From: Planctomicrobium piriforme
Lineage (GTDB): Bacteria > Planctomycetota > Planctomycetia > Planctomycetales > Planctomycetaceae
Length of the DNA stretch: 64,000 nt
Reading direction: 5' to 3'
NCBI GenBank assembly: GCA_945860955.1
Contig: CAMATH010000015.1
Coordinates: 1-64,000 of the forward strand
Shown: positions 17,199 through 26,451 of the stretch, in pieces
Layout of the letters: every line of letters begins with the position of its first letter
How positions within the stretch are numbered: the first letter of the stretch is position 1
Program-made: the position numbers and the translations under genes
Notes under the pieces: generated by a model
Seen by the model: the letters and a program-made list of their open reading frames with translations, nothing else
Database searches by the model: none
Told to the model about the DNA's origin: nothing

Positions 17199-20057
17199 TC
17201 AATCGACAAACATCAGTTCGTTGGACAACAGCAGGACCTGTGCGAGTTGCTCCCACCGCGAGAGTGGCGTCTCCAGCGGGCCGGCGACCGCCACGGGAGA
17301 GGTCGCGAACTCGACCGCCTCGCGCGCCTCCTCCGGTGTGGGGAGCCGCTGCAGCACAAGTTGAAACAGCCGGTTGACGCGAGATTCCGGGGAGTCGCCC
17401 GCCGACTCAATTCGTTTCGCCAGCGACCGGCACTGCTCGAACACAAACGGCGAATTCAGGCCGAAGAGGGCCTGTTGCGGAACCGTCGTCTGCGGCCGGC
17501 GCTCGGCCGACGCGTCGGGACTGGCGAAGTCAAACGCGCGATAGACCCCGGGGACGTTCTGTCGATCGACCAGACCGTAAACGGTCCGTCGGGTCTCGGT
17601 CGGGTTGCCCGCCGCGTCGACCGCCCGGCCACCCAGTTGACTGTTCAGCCGACCCGAAATCATCAGCAATGTGTCGCGCATCGATTCCAAGTCGAGCCGA
17701 CGACGATTCATCCGCCACAGCAGGTGATTTTCGGGATCGACCTGTCGACACTCGGCTCGATTGGCGCTCGATTGCCGATAAGTGTGCGACAATACGATTT
17801 GCCGGTGCAGCGTCTTCAGTGACCAGTCGCTCCGAATCAATTCGCTCGCCAGATAGTCCAGCAGATTGGCGTGCAGCGGGGCGGCGGTCCGGGTGCCGAA
17901 ATCACTCGGACTCGCCACCAGCGGCTCACCAAAGTGATGCATCCACAGGCGATTCACAATCACCCGGGCGGTGAGTGGATTTTCGGGAGAGGAGATCGCC
18001 TCCGCCAGGTTAAGCCGACCACTCCCCTTTGTGAACGGTTCCGGTTCCGCCTTCGAAAGGACTTGCAGGAACCGACGGGAAACCGCGGGGCCGGGGCGGG
18101 AGGGATTGCCTCGCAGAAAGATGCGGGGATCGTTCAACTCCGGACTGTCGACCAGCACCATCGCGCGCGCGGGGGCGGCGGGAGACTTCACCGCGACAAC
18201 ATCCAGCTCGTTCACCTTGCCACCGAATGCGTCGGTCTCTGTCCGCGACATATAACGGCGGGTCTGACTGCGTGGGAACCAGCCGGGACTCTCTCGGGCC
18301 ACCAGAACTTCCAGCAGTTGGTTCCGCGCCGGTTCGAACGGGGACGCGGCGGCACCGTCGGCGGGGGCCTTGGACTTTTCGTAGCTCTCGCGTAGCAGGT
18401 TACCGTAGCACGTCGCGAGTTCCGCGCGCGAACGGGGCGGTGCCGAGGTCAAAGCGGCGAGAACGAGCGGATTGATCTCACCGGGCGCACAGCCCGCAAT
18501 TTGTGAACGGCACTTGTCGAGAACGCTTTCCGTCACCCCCGGCTTTGCCAGATCCTCTTCCGCGAGTGCCATCAACGCGACCCAGGGTCCAAATACCGGG
18601 TCGTCAGGGCGCGAGCGAATGTCGACGTACCGGCGCCAGCGGGCGGTGATCGGCGGTCGCAGATCTTCCGGCGCGAGCGAGAGAAAGAAAATCGCCGTCT
18701 CCAGCGGGTCGGGTTTTGTGGTCGCGACCTTCAGTAGATAGTCGGCAACCCTCAGCCGCGCCGCGTCGAGCAGCAACGCGTGCTGCGCATCCAGGAAGTC
18801 CTGAACTCCCTTCTGCTTGGCGGCCAAGTCCGCTTCGAATTCAGGTCCGCCGGGGATCCGTTGGGGATCGTCGATCAATGGTAAATCGAGAGGCACTTCG
18901 CTGCTGGCGAAGACTCCGTAGAGTCCGTAGTAGTCTCCCATCGCGATGGCGTCGTATTTGTGGTCGTGGCAACGGGCGCAACTGACCGTCAATCCCAGAA
19001 GACCGCGCGAGACCGTGTCGATGCGGTCGTCGATCACGTCGTGAATGTTGTTATCAAACATCCGTCCCAATGTCAGAAAACCCAACGCGCCGAGTCGCCA
19101 GCGGTCGACGGCGGGCTCGATCTGATCGGCGGCGATTTGCTCGGTGACGAACCGGTCGTAAGGGAGATCTTCGTTGAGCGCTCGGATGACGTAGTCGCGA
19201 TAGGTGTACGCGTAGGGACGTATGCGGTTGTCGCCGTACATCAGCACGCCGTCTTTGGTGTCGGCATAACGGGCGACATCGAGCCAGTGTCGGCCCCAGC
19301 GTTCACCGAATCCGGGTGAAGCGAGCAGCCGGTCGACCGCGGCCTCGTAGGCTTCGGGGGTTTCGTCGGCCACGAAAGCGGCCGTCTCTTCAGGGGTCGG
19401 AGGGAGTCCGGTGAGATCCCAGGTGACGCGTCGTAAAAGACTGCGGCGGTCCGCCTCAACGCCGGGAGTCAGGCCGGCCCGTTCGAGTTTCGCGATGACC
19501 AAGGCATCGATCGCATTGCGGACGGACCCAGAGTTTTTCACCTCTGGAACCGCGGGCCGGACGACTGGTTTGAGTGACCAGTATTGGCGGGCGGCGGCAA
19601 AATCGGGACCGGTGGGAGCGGGTGCCGGCGCAGTCACGGCCGGCACTGGCGCGCCCCGTTCCACCCAAGGCACGAAGTCGGCGACTTGCGCCGCGGTGAG
19701 TGCCGGCCCCTTGGGAGGCATCACGCGGTCCTGATGACGAATCGCGGCGATCAACAGACTGTTGGCCGGTTTGTGCGGGACAACCGCAGGACCGGAATCC
19801 CCCCCCTTAAGGAATCCGGAAGGACTGTCGAGACGGAGCCCCGCCTTGGGTTCTTTGGCCTGGCTCGAATGGCAGGCGTGACACCGTTCGACAAGGACCG
19901 GTCGGATCTTCTGTTCGAAGAAGGCGATTCCGTCCGGATCGTCTGCCTGCGGTTCTTGAGCGACACCCCGCGCACCCGCAAGTAACAGCAAACCAAAGAT
20001 TGCAATCGCGAAGCATATGCTTCGTAACAGTTCGAACTGGGAACTTCGGGAGGGCAT
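17199..20057 (-). CDS. secreted PSCyt1 / DUF1549 / DUF1553 protein (cytochrome c-like)
   Basis: The 952-residue product has a signal peptide (hydrophobic 12-30). A planctomycete cytochrome c-like domain follows, with a CHACH haem site at 59-63 in FFEQKIRPVLVERCHACHSS. Next come DUF1549 (GERWGRHWLDVARYADT) and a C-terminal DUF1553 (ARVIVNRLWMHHFGEPLV; HRQIVLSHTYRQS). An alternative ATG at 20099 adds 14 residues; the 20057 start best places the signal peptide. It is the upstream partner of the DUF1501 gene. The pair is typical of Planctomycetes and may act in polysaccharide or sulfated-polymer catabolism, but no reaction has been established here. Confidence 0.88.
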   Translation of the reverse strand: MPSRSSQFELLRSICFAIAIFGLLLLAGARGVAQEPQADDPDGIAFFEQKIRPVLVERCHACHSSQAKEPKAGLRLDSPSGFLKGGDSGPAVVPHKPANSLLIAAIRHQDRVMPPKGPALTAAQVADFVPWVERGAPVPAVTAPAPAPTGPDFAAARQYWSLKPVVRPAVPEVKNSGSVRNAIDALVIAKLERAGLTPGVEADRRSLLRRVTWDLTGLPPTPEETAAFVADETPEAYEAAVDRLLASPGFGERWGRHWLDVARYADTKDGVLMYGDNRIRPYAYTYRDYVIRALNEDLPYDRFVTEQIAADQIEPAVDRWRLGALGFLTLGRMFDNNIHDVIDDRIDTVSRGLLGLTVSCARCHDHKYDAIAMGDYYGLYGVFASSEVPLDLPLIDDPQRIPGGPEFEADLAAKQKGVQDFLDAQHALLLDAARLRVADYLLKVATTKPDPLETAIFFLSLAPEDLRPPITARWRRYVDIRSRPDDPVFGPWVALMALAEEDLAKPGVTESVLDKCRSQIAGCAPGEINPLVLAALTSAPPRSRAELATCYGNLLRESYEKSKAPADGAAASPFEPARNQLLEVLVARESPGWFPRSQTRRYMSRTETDAFGGKVNELDVVAVKSPAAPARAMVLVDSPELNDPRIFLRGNPSRPGPAVSRRFLQVLSKAEPEPFTKGSGRLNLAEAISSPENPLTARVIVNRLWMHHFGEPLVASPSDFGTRTAAPLHANLLDYLASELIRSDWSLKTLHRQIVLSHTYRQSSANRAECRQVDPENHLLWRMNRRRLDLESMRDTLLMISGRLNSQLGGRAVDAAGNPTETRRTVYGLVDRQNVPGVYRAFDFASPDASAERRPQTTVPQQALFGLNSPFVFEQCRSLAKRIESAGDSPESRVNRLFQLVLQRLPTPEEAREAVEFATSPVAVAGPLETPLSRWEQLAQVLLLSNELMFVD

Positions 20058-20239
20058 GGAGCAGCCAACCAGGGAGGGAATACGCGGAGAGGAGTTCATT
20101 GTAACGCATCGGGAGCCTGCCGCGGTATTCCATACGCGGTGGATCTGGAAATTTGCTTGCGTCCCGTGTGAACGGGCGATAGTCTGGACATGGTGGGGAA
20201 TAAAACAATGACCCGACCGGCCAGCCAAAGGGGGGGACA

Positions 20240-22204
20240 ATGCAACTGAGATGCGCGACGTGTAGTGTGGATTGCACGGTCGACGACGACTCGGTGCAAA
20301 CGGTCAGTTGTCCGAGTTGCGGCAAGTTGTTGTACTCCGCGTCGACAATCGCGGGGGATTCTCTCATCGTGGTCGAGCAGCCGATTGGCGTCGATTCGTT
20401 GACGGCGATAGGGCAGTTTATTCCCACCGATACAACGCGCCACTGGGGGCAGACTCAGGCTGCCGAGCTGCTGTCGGTGTCGCGGCTCCCCTGTCAGTTG
20501 GGGCGGTACAATGTCTTGAAGCTGCTGGCGAACGGCGGTTTCGCCCAAGTATTTTTGGCGCGTGACACCGAAATCGAGCGGGAAGTCGCGTTAAAGCTGC
20601 CAAGAGGCGACCGGGTCGCGAGCGAGGAACGGATGTCGGCGATGGTGGCCGAAGCGCGGCTGGCGGCTCGGGTGCGCCACGCGAATATCGCCACGGTTTA
20701 CGACGTTGGGTACCTCACGACCGGCGTCCCGTTCATCTCGATGGAATTCGTGACTGGGGGGACATTTCAGAATCTGCTGGAGTTGGAGAATCCACCGGTT
20801 CGGCGGTCGCTGGAGTTGCTTGCGTCGGTCGCCGACGCGTTGCAGCACGCCCATCAAAACGGGCTCGTCCATCGCGATTTGAAGCCGGGCAATATCCTGA
20901 TTGATGAATTCGGGCAACCCAAAATCGTCGACTTCGGTTTGGCGCTCGATGAAAACCTGAATGTCGGGCAGGGAGGAGACATCTCGGGAACCCCGGCGTA
21001 TATGGCACCCGAACAGATTCGGGGAGAAGTGCATCGACTGGATGGCCGGACCGACATTTGGGCGCTGGGAGTGATGCTGTACGAAGTGCTGTGCGGTCGA
21101 CGGCCTTTTAACGGATCGCGGGAACGGGTCTTTGATGAAGTCCTTCACCGGGAACCCAAGCCACCACGCCAGCACGACGATACGGTTCCCAAAGAACTCG
21201 AGGCGATCTGCCTCAAATGTCTCGGCAAGTCGCCGGCGGCGCGGTACAGCACGTGCAGTGATGTCGCCAGCGCTCTGCGAGACTGGCTCAGTCAATCGTG
21301 GACCGAAACGGCGCCAGAGACCCTATCGCGGTCGGGTTCGGGAACGCGGAAATTCAACACACTGCTGGCGGCTGACAGCTCCAGCACGAGCCGCCAGATC
21401 ACGCCGTTGGTCTCTCCACAGGTCTCGCCACGACGCCGTTCCGGAAAGTTCCGGCTGGGACTCACGCTGGCGTCGTTTCTGGTGGTGGCCGGCGCGCTGT
21501 GGCCTCCGGTTCTGGGTTTACTGAGTTCCACAACCTCGGTCAAACAGACGCGGGTTCCCGGGCGCTGGTACGAAACCCTGGACCACAAGCCGGTGCCGGT
21601 CATATGGACCGCGATCGCCAAAGATTCGAACTGGCAATGGAATCCGGAAACCCACCAGACGACGGTCACCAGCAATTACCCGGCGGCGTTTCAGACGGGA
21701 ACGACCTCTTCCGAGAGCTTTCGGCTGGAAGTGCGGTTCTCGACCGGCTCGGCGACCGGGGATTCCGGGTTGTTCTGGGGAGCGCATGACGCACCGGCGG
21801 AACATGACGTGACCGGGACCGATTTTCAGGTCGTGACGTTTAACCGTCTGCAAAACGAGACTCCCGCCAACAGTTTTCGACTGTCTCGAACACAGAACAC
21901 CACCTGGACACCTCGGGGAGGCCCCTCCCCCTTGATGAACCGGGAGATGCTGACGGGGGCGCGTGTTGGTTCCCCAACTGAACCGCAGCACGTCTTGCAG
22001 GTTCTGGTGCTGCAGGGGCAACTTCGCGAAGTCCGCTGGAACGGTCAGATCTATGACAAGATGGCGGACACTGATTTATTTTGTCCCCCCCTGCGACCGC
22101 TGATTTCTTCGGGCGGTTTCGGAATTTACAACGAAGGGGGGACGACGATTTTTCACGAAGTGCGCATTGAGTTGATCAACGCCCCCGGTTCGGGCACTCC
22201 CTGA
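20240..22204 (+). CDS. membrane Ser/Thr kinase with N-terminal zinc ribbon and C-terminal beta-sandwich sensor
   Basis: The domain order in this 654-residue protein is as follows. A zinc-ribbon-like CxxC pair occupies 5-27 (C5, C8, C24, C27). A Hanks kinase domain spans about 88-350 with ATP lysine K119 (VALKLP), HRDLKPGN at 211-218, DFG at 231-233 and APE at 256-258. A basic linker and one membrane helix (about 405-427) follow. The last 225 residues are extracytoplasmic and beta-rich, resembling a concanavalin/DUF1080-type fold (SGLFWGAHDAP; GGFGIYNEGG). It is likely a receptor kinase sensing an external ligand. A strong ribosome site (GGGGGGA) precedes the ATG. It is divergent from the DUF1553 gene. 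Confidence 0.9.
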   Translation: MQLRCATCSVDCTVDDDSVQTVSCPSCGKLLYSASTIAGDSLIVVEQPIGVDSLTAIGQFIPTDTTRHWGQTQAAELLSVSRLPCQLGRYNVLKLLANGGFAQVFLARDTEIEREVALKLPRGDRVASEERMSAMVAEARLAARVRHANIATVYDVGYLTTGVPFISMEFVTGGTFQNLLELENPPVRRSLELLASVADALQHAHQNGLVHRDLKPGNILIDEFGQPKIVDFGLALDENLNVGQGGDISGTPAYMAPEQIRGEVHRLDGRTDIWALGVMLYEVLCGRRPFNGSRERVFDEVLHREPKPPRQHDDTVPKELEAICLKCLGKSPAARYSTCSDVASALRDWLSQSWTETAPETLSRSGSGTRKFNTLLAADSSSTSRQITPLVSPQVSPRRRSGKFRLGLTLASFLVVAGALWPPVLGLLSSTTSVKQTRVPGRWYETLDHKPVPVIWTAIAKDSNWQWNPETHQTTVTSNYPAAFQTGTTSSESFRLEVRFSTGSATGDSGLFWGAHDAPAEHDVTGTDFQVVTFNRLQNETPANSFRLSRTQNTTWTPRGGPSPLMNREMLTGARVGSPTEPQHVLQVLVLQGQLREVRWNGQIYDKMADTDLFCPPLRPLISSGGFGIYNEGGTTIFHEVRIELINAPGSGTP

Positions 22205-22320
22205 GATTTGGAGACCGCTCGGGCGGCGGCCCTTCGAACAGCGTCGCGACTTGCCACCCGTCCCCCGCCCCCATCCATCGCCACTCCCTCACCCCACCCC
22301 GACTCTAGTTTCGAGAATCC

Positions 22321-23478
22321 ATGTCCATCTCCATTTCGAATCCCTCTTCCACCGAGCCGATCAGCACAGTCGACGTCACTCCATCCGCAATGCCGAGCAC
22401 TCCCCAAACGGGCACCGTGAATGTTTGCAAAGGGGATGTCTTACCCCCGGCCGGCTTCATTTTTGATGGGGTGTTCCTGCGGATGGCGCGCGGCACAACG
22501 AGCTTCACCGCCGCCCAGGTGGTCGCCACTCCCGACATTTATCTGTCGAAGCAGGCGCTGTACGGAAACAACCCGACAACTGTGAAGGCGAATTGGGACA
22601 TGAGTGGCGACACCCGGATGCAGGCGGAGTGCGATTCCTCTCCCAATGAACGCATCAATCGTTTGTACGCCGTTTCACGTAGTTACCTGTACAACCCCTC
22701 GAATCCGACGAATCCGTACCAGGAAAGCCTGGAACAGGTTTCGGTGCAGTTCAAAGGGCGCAAAGTGGCTTCGGGCGGTGGTTCTTCCATGAATGTCGCG
22801 ATTCTGAACGCCCCCAGCCCGGTCCAGGCCAAACCGGTCCCCGAGAAGGCCGGTTCAGGAAAGACCGCCGGTGTGAAGGGGGCGGCAAAGGGCGCGCTGG
22901 AAATGGTCGCCTCTCTCGAGGCTGCCCCAGCGGCCGGTCTACCGGCGATTCTGGAACCGGCACCCATCCCGACGAATATCGTCCATCCCGCACGTCCCGG
23001 TCGACGCCCCGGGGTCGACGTCGGACCGGACAATTGCGTCGACGGTTGGCTGCTGTATGGCGGTCTGTCGGTGACGAATCCCGATCTGGGGAATCGTCTG
23101 TTCCGTCAGGGGGAGCCGTTGCGGGCGCGGATCCTGGCGATCGCCGTCGCACGGGTCGACTGGTCGATCTGTCTGCCGGTGGCGCAAGCGGGACATCGCG
23201 TCGTCCGCCGCGCCATCCGCCGGCCAGCGGGCGATTTCACGGTGGAACACTGTCAGCCGAGTCCCTGGCTGTTTCCAAACTCCCCGACGCACTCGATCGT
23301 GGCGTACCAGAACCTGCTCGGAGTCCCCGAGCAGGTGTTGCTCTCGACCAGTCGAGAAACCCCCGACATTTTGCAGTTTGAGAACGATCACGACATTCTC
23401 ATTCAGGTGAACTGCCTGTCGTTCATGCAGTCGACAGCCGCCGGCTCGTTCGATTTGTGGGTCAAGGTGATCGACTGA
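22321..23478 (+). CDS. hypothetical protein, not recognised
   Basis: The 385-residue protein has no signal peptide or membrane helix. It starts with a Ser/Thr/Pro-rich tail. A first compact region (about 45-150) includes VCKGDVLPPAGFIFDGVFLR. A central Ala/Pro linker (about 165-225) follows, then a second compact region (about 235-385) with two CLxV-type cysteine patches (WSICLPVAQAG; QVNCLSFMQS). The C-terminal part resembles a beta-sandwich that ends in LWVKVID. It follows the receptor kinase by 116 bp and converges with the Crp/Fnr gene, 9 bp away. Its reading frame and codon use look genuine. Confidence 0.7.
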   Translation: MSISISNPSSTEPISTVDVTPSAMPSTPQTGTVNVCKGDVLPPAGFIFDGVFLRMARGTTSFTAAQVVATPDIYLSKQALYGNNPTTVKANWDMSGDTRMQAECDSSPNERINRLYAVSRSYLYNPSNPTNPYQESLEQVSVQFKGRKVASGGGSSMNVAILNAPSPVQAKPVPEKAGSGKTAGVKGAAKGALEMVASLEAAPAAGLPAILEPAPIPTNIVHPARPGRRPGVDVGPDNCVDGWLLYGGLSVTNPDLGNRLFRQGEPLRARILAIAVARVDWSICLPVAQAGHRVVRRAIRRPAGDFTVEHCQPSPWLFPNSPTHSIVAYQNLLGVPEQVLLSTSRETPDILQFENDHDILIQVNCLSFMQSTAAGSFDLWVKVID

Positions 23479-23487
23479 TGTGACGAT

Positions 23488-24108
23488 TCACCCGTCGGTG
23501 TCCCGCCACCGGGAGAGGATCCGCGACACGGTCTCGCGCGAGAGTCCGCAATCGACGGCGATCTGCTCATGGGTCAGACCCAATGCTCGCATCGAATCCG
23601 TATTGCCCCGCGCGGACTCTCGCGCCGCCAGATCCAGATACGCCAGAACCCGATCTTCTCCTCTGGGTATCAGAGTTACTTCCAGTCGCTGGCGCAGTGC
23701 CGACTCGCGATCGGCCAGCGAGCGCGCCAGTCCCGCCGCCAGACGTGGTGAGGTCGGCAGCAGCTCCTGAAACGCCGACACGCCAATCAACAGAATCTCG
23801 GATCCTTGCAGACAGCGGACTTCGACGGCGCTCGGTTCATCGACCACCAGCGCTCGTTCGCCAAACAGCGCCCCGCCGCGCATGCGACGTGTCACATACA
23901 GTCGACCATCACCCGACGGAATCGATTCCATTCCCCGCCCTGATAGCAGGAAACCCAAAAATCCGGTTGGCTCGCCAGAGAGTTGCACGACGGTGTCCTG
24001 GCGAAGCATCCGCCGGGCCGCGAACTTTGAGACATGTTCGACCTCCGCTTCGTTCAGATCGCGGAGCAACGGCAGGTCGTTAAGGAACTGAGGTACGACG
24101 ACCGCCAT
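23488..24108 (-). CDS. Crp/Fnr-family transcriptional regulator
   Basis: The 206-residue protein has an N-terminal cyclic-nucleotide-binding-like jelly roll (about 5-120, GALFGERALVVDEPSAVEV). The C-terminal winged helix reads LTHEQIAVDCGLSRETVSRIL. The arginine/serine pair of the cAMP phosphate pocket appears changed (GERALVVDEPSAV), and there is no Fnr iron-sulfur cysteine cluster. The effector is therefore unclear. The start is the ATG at 24108, preceded by a good GGGAGGGG site, rather than an ATG 27 bp upstream. It lies 23 bp downstream of the parvulin gene and is probably co-transcribed with it. Confidence 0.85.
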   Translation of the reverse strand: MAVVVPQFLNDLPLLRDLNEAEVEHVSKFAARRMLRQDTVVQLSGEPTGFLGFLLSGRGMESIPSGDGRLYVTRRMRGGALFGERALVVDEPSAVEVRCLQGSEILLIGVSAFQELLPTSPRLAAGLARSLADRESALRQRLEVTLIPRGEDRVLAYLDLAARESARGNTDSMRALGLTHEQIAVDCGLSRETVSRILSRWRDTDG

Positions 24109-24131
24109 GTTGACCCCTCCCGGTATTGAAT

Positions 24132-24980
24132 TCACTCAGACGCTGGCAACATGATCGCGAAACCAATGGTTTGAAGCTGCTGCGTAAGCCAGTTTTCGAA
24201 CAACCGCCCACGAATGGCGCTGGCGATCTCGGGAGTAAGTTCCGCGACCAGAAGTTGCCGCACGCACAGCAGATGAAACAGACCATCGGCCGAGAGTGGG
24301 CCGATGAGTTCCCCCTCTTTCGCGGAAAACACCGCCGACTCGATTGTCGGCCCGAGACTGGTCCGTCTCACAAGCCCCAGTTCGCCTCCCAAATTCTTCG
24401 TTTCCACATCAAGCGAATACCGCAGGGCGAGATGCGCAAAGTCCGCTCCTTCGTCGAGTTGCAAGCGGATCTCGTCGGCGACCCCCTGTTCACTCACGAC
24501 GATTCGTGAGAGCCGCGCTCGATCGTACTCCCGGCGATTCTCGGCGAATTCCCGCAGCACCTCGTCGTCGCCACAGACCGCTTCCTGAAGTCGACCGCGG
24601 AAGTTCTGCAATTCGAGCTGTTTTTCCAGATCCTCGAGTGAGATCCCGCGACTTCCCAGCCAGGCGACCATCTCGGCCGATCGATACAGCTTGTGCGTTC
24701 GCCGCAGGATATCGACCGCCGACTGGAGTTCTTCGTCAGCGACCTTCCAGCCGCGATCGAGGGCGGCCTTTCGGATTACCAAGTCGACCAGCATCTCGCG
24801 AACAACCGCTCGGCGTTCCGTATACCTGAGCCAGTCAATGAAGTCACTGGCCGACACGGATGTCGATCCGAGTCGCGCCACCGGGACATTGTTCAATTCA
24901 GACACCAATGCACCACGCAGATTCGAGTGATTTGTCGCCACCGCAGCCGTCAAGGTATGCGCCAACGGTTGGGGTTGCAA
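24132..24980 (-). CDS. cytosolic parvulin-type peptidyl-prolyl isomerase (PpiC/SurA-like)
   Basis: The 282-residue protein has a SurA-like helical N-terminal region (about 40-135). A parvulin rotamase domain follows at about 150-245 (ARLSRIVV; FAHLALRYSLD; LGGELGLVRR; GELIGPLSADGLFHLLCVRQ). There is no signal peptide, unlike the periplasmic SurA/PrsA foldases, so it probably acts in the cytosol. Parvulins of this kind also occur in peptide-maturation/export clusters, but no precursor peptide or transporter adjoins it here. It forms a two-gene unit with the Crp/Fnr gene. Confidence 0.75.
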   Translation of the reverse strand: MQPQPLAHTLTAAVATNHSNLRGALVSELNNVPVARLGSTSVSASDFIDWLRYTERRAVVREMLVDLVIRKAALDRGWKVADEELQSAVDILRRTHKLYRSAEMVAWLGSRGISLEDLEKQLELQNFRGRLQEAVCGDDEVLREFAENRREYDRARLSRIVVSEQGVADEIRLQLDEGADFAHLALRYSLDVETKNLGGELGLVRRTSLGPTIESAVFSAKEGELIGPLSADGLFHLLCVRQLLVAELTPEIASAIRGRLFENWLTQQLQTIGFAIMLPASE

Positions 24981-25157
24981 TGTCGAACGGTGGACTGCGC
25001 TTTCAGCGGTCTCGCCGGATTTACGCCGGCAGACACAATTTCATGTTGCCGGGAATGGCATGGCGTGCTGGGGGGAGACAAGGGGGAAGGATGAAAGCGG
25101 AGTGATGAGGGATGAAGTACCGAATATTGCCGGAGGGTGGATTTTCGTTATGGGGGG

Positions 25158-25799
25158 TTAGTCGTTGACTTTGACCCCGACTGTGATCTTTTCGCGGGAT
25201 TTTCCGAAGTGATCGCGGATGAGGGATCGCAAGCGATCTAGGTCATCCTGCGTGGCGACATGACCGCGGAGCCCGACGAAGCCGAGTCGATGTTCTTCGA
25301 CTTCGATTTCGCGGAATGCGTCATCACTTCTCAGGTGTTCGGCCAGAATTTCTCGCTCCAACTGGAAACGCGCGTGGTGTGCGGATTGCGTTCCCAATTG
25401 CTTGCCCTGCTGTAATCCCAGGATGATTCCGGCTGCCAGACAGCAGGTCAGCGCAAAGAGCCAGCCCGCCACCCAGGGGAATCGACGAGAATCGGTGCGG
25501 GGCGGCGGCACGTCCACCTGGGATTTCGGCGGGTCCGAGAGTTCCTGGATGCGAATGTTCTGCCAGACAAACACCGCCACCAGCGCGATTCCAAGCGTCG
25601 CACCAGCCACGCCCCCCTGAGTGCAGCCTTGTATCAGTCCGACAACGATTGGATCGAAGTCGGGATGGTCACCCCCGGCGAAGACACTGCGATAGTACCC
25701 GGGAACAAACCAGCCTAGTGTGTAACCGACCCCCCCTCCGATCAGGGCCAGCACGCCTGCAAACCTGACAATGACCCAGATCGCGGTACGAATTGTCAC
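25158..25799 (-). CDS. three-helix membrane protein with BON-like tail
   Basis: This 213-residue protein has three hydrophobic segments: about 8-30, 52-78 and 107-127. A cytosolic or periplasmic C-terminal part follows. Its last 60 residues (EVEEHRLGFVGLRGHVATQDDLDRLRSLI) resemble a BON domain, a small lipid- or protein-binding fold. Function is unknown. A 177-bp gap separates it from the parvulin gene downstream on the same strand; a possible small gene lies 61 bp upstream. Confidence 0.7.
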   Translation of the reverse strand: MTIRTAIWVIVRFAGVLALIGGGVGYTLGWFVPGYYRSVFAGGDHPDFDPIVVGLIQGCTQGGVAGATLGIALVAVFVWQNIRIQELSDPPKSQVDVPPPRTDSRRFPWVAGWLFALTCCLAAGIILGLQQGKQLGTQSAHHARFQLEREILAEHLRSDDAFREIEVEEHRLGFVGLRGHVATQDDLDRLRSLIRDHFGKSREKITVGVKVND

Positions 25800-25860
25800 G
25801 GGAATCCCCGGAGACGTGGCAAGGGCTTCAAGTCGTCGCGGTCTGCGTCAGGGTGATGTT

Positions 25861-26124
25861 TCAATCATGATGAATGAGCGAAAGCTGAGGACGCATTTCG
25901 GGTGGAGTTTCGCTGGAGGTCGCGCCGGCCCGTCGAACGGTTTGATTCTGTGCGACCATCGCGACCCGTCCGCGCAGCGCCTTCCACTCGCCAAACCTCT
26001 GATCGATTGTCATCCGAACTGTTTGAATTTCGACAAGATTCTCCGCGATCCGCCGCCGAAGCGCCGCAATCCTCTCGGGGATATCGCATGGTGCAGAATG
26101 GTCCGGTTCGCGGGACAACATCAC
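25861..26124 (-). CDS. possible small helical protein
   Basis: The 87-residue frame contains a good amphipathic helix (RIAALRRRIAENLVEIQTVRMTIDQ) and then a polar tail. No known family is recognised. It lies 61 bp upstream of the membrane-protein gene on the same strand, which supports reality, but an overlapping open frame on the plus strand also exists. From 26125 to 26451, ahead of proC, no gene or clear regulatory element is visible. Confidence 0.4.
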   Translation of the reverse strand: MMLSREPDHSAPCDIPERIAALRRRIAENLVEIQTVRMTIDQRFGEWKALRGRVAMVAQNQTVRRAGATSSETPPEMRPQLSLIHHD

Positions 26125-26451
26125 ATCTCCGGAGAGTGTGGATGGCTGAATGGGAAGACTGGGAAATGGACGCGAGCGCTATCACTCGAATCGACTGGCT
26201 AGACACAGGAACTTGAATCGCCTGGTGAATCGCTCCGGCTCGGGGAGTTGATAGGGGTTGTATCAATGAAATCGATTCGTACTCGGCCCGCGAGCATTGT
26301 CGCATTTTCCACGGTGGGGAGTATAACATCTCGGTTCCTGCCCTAAGGCGTTCGAGATCCCCTTCCATTCCATCCTGCGTGGCTGCAGATTGCCTTTCGA
26401 CACTCCGCCCTGTTGCCCCGTCCACTCTCACTTCGACACGAGACTTTGGAA

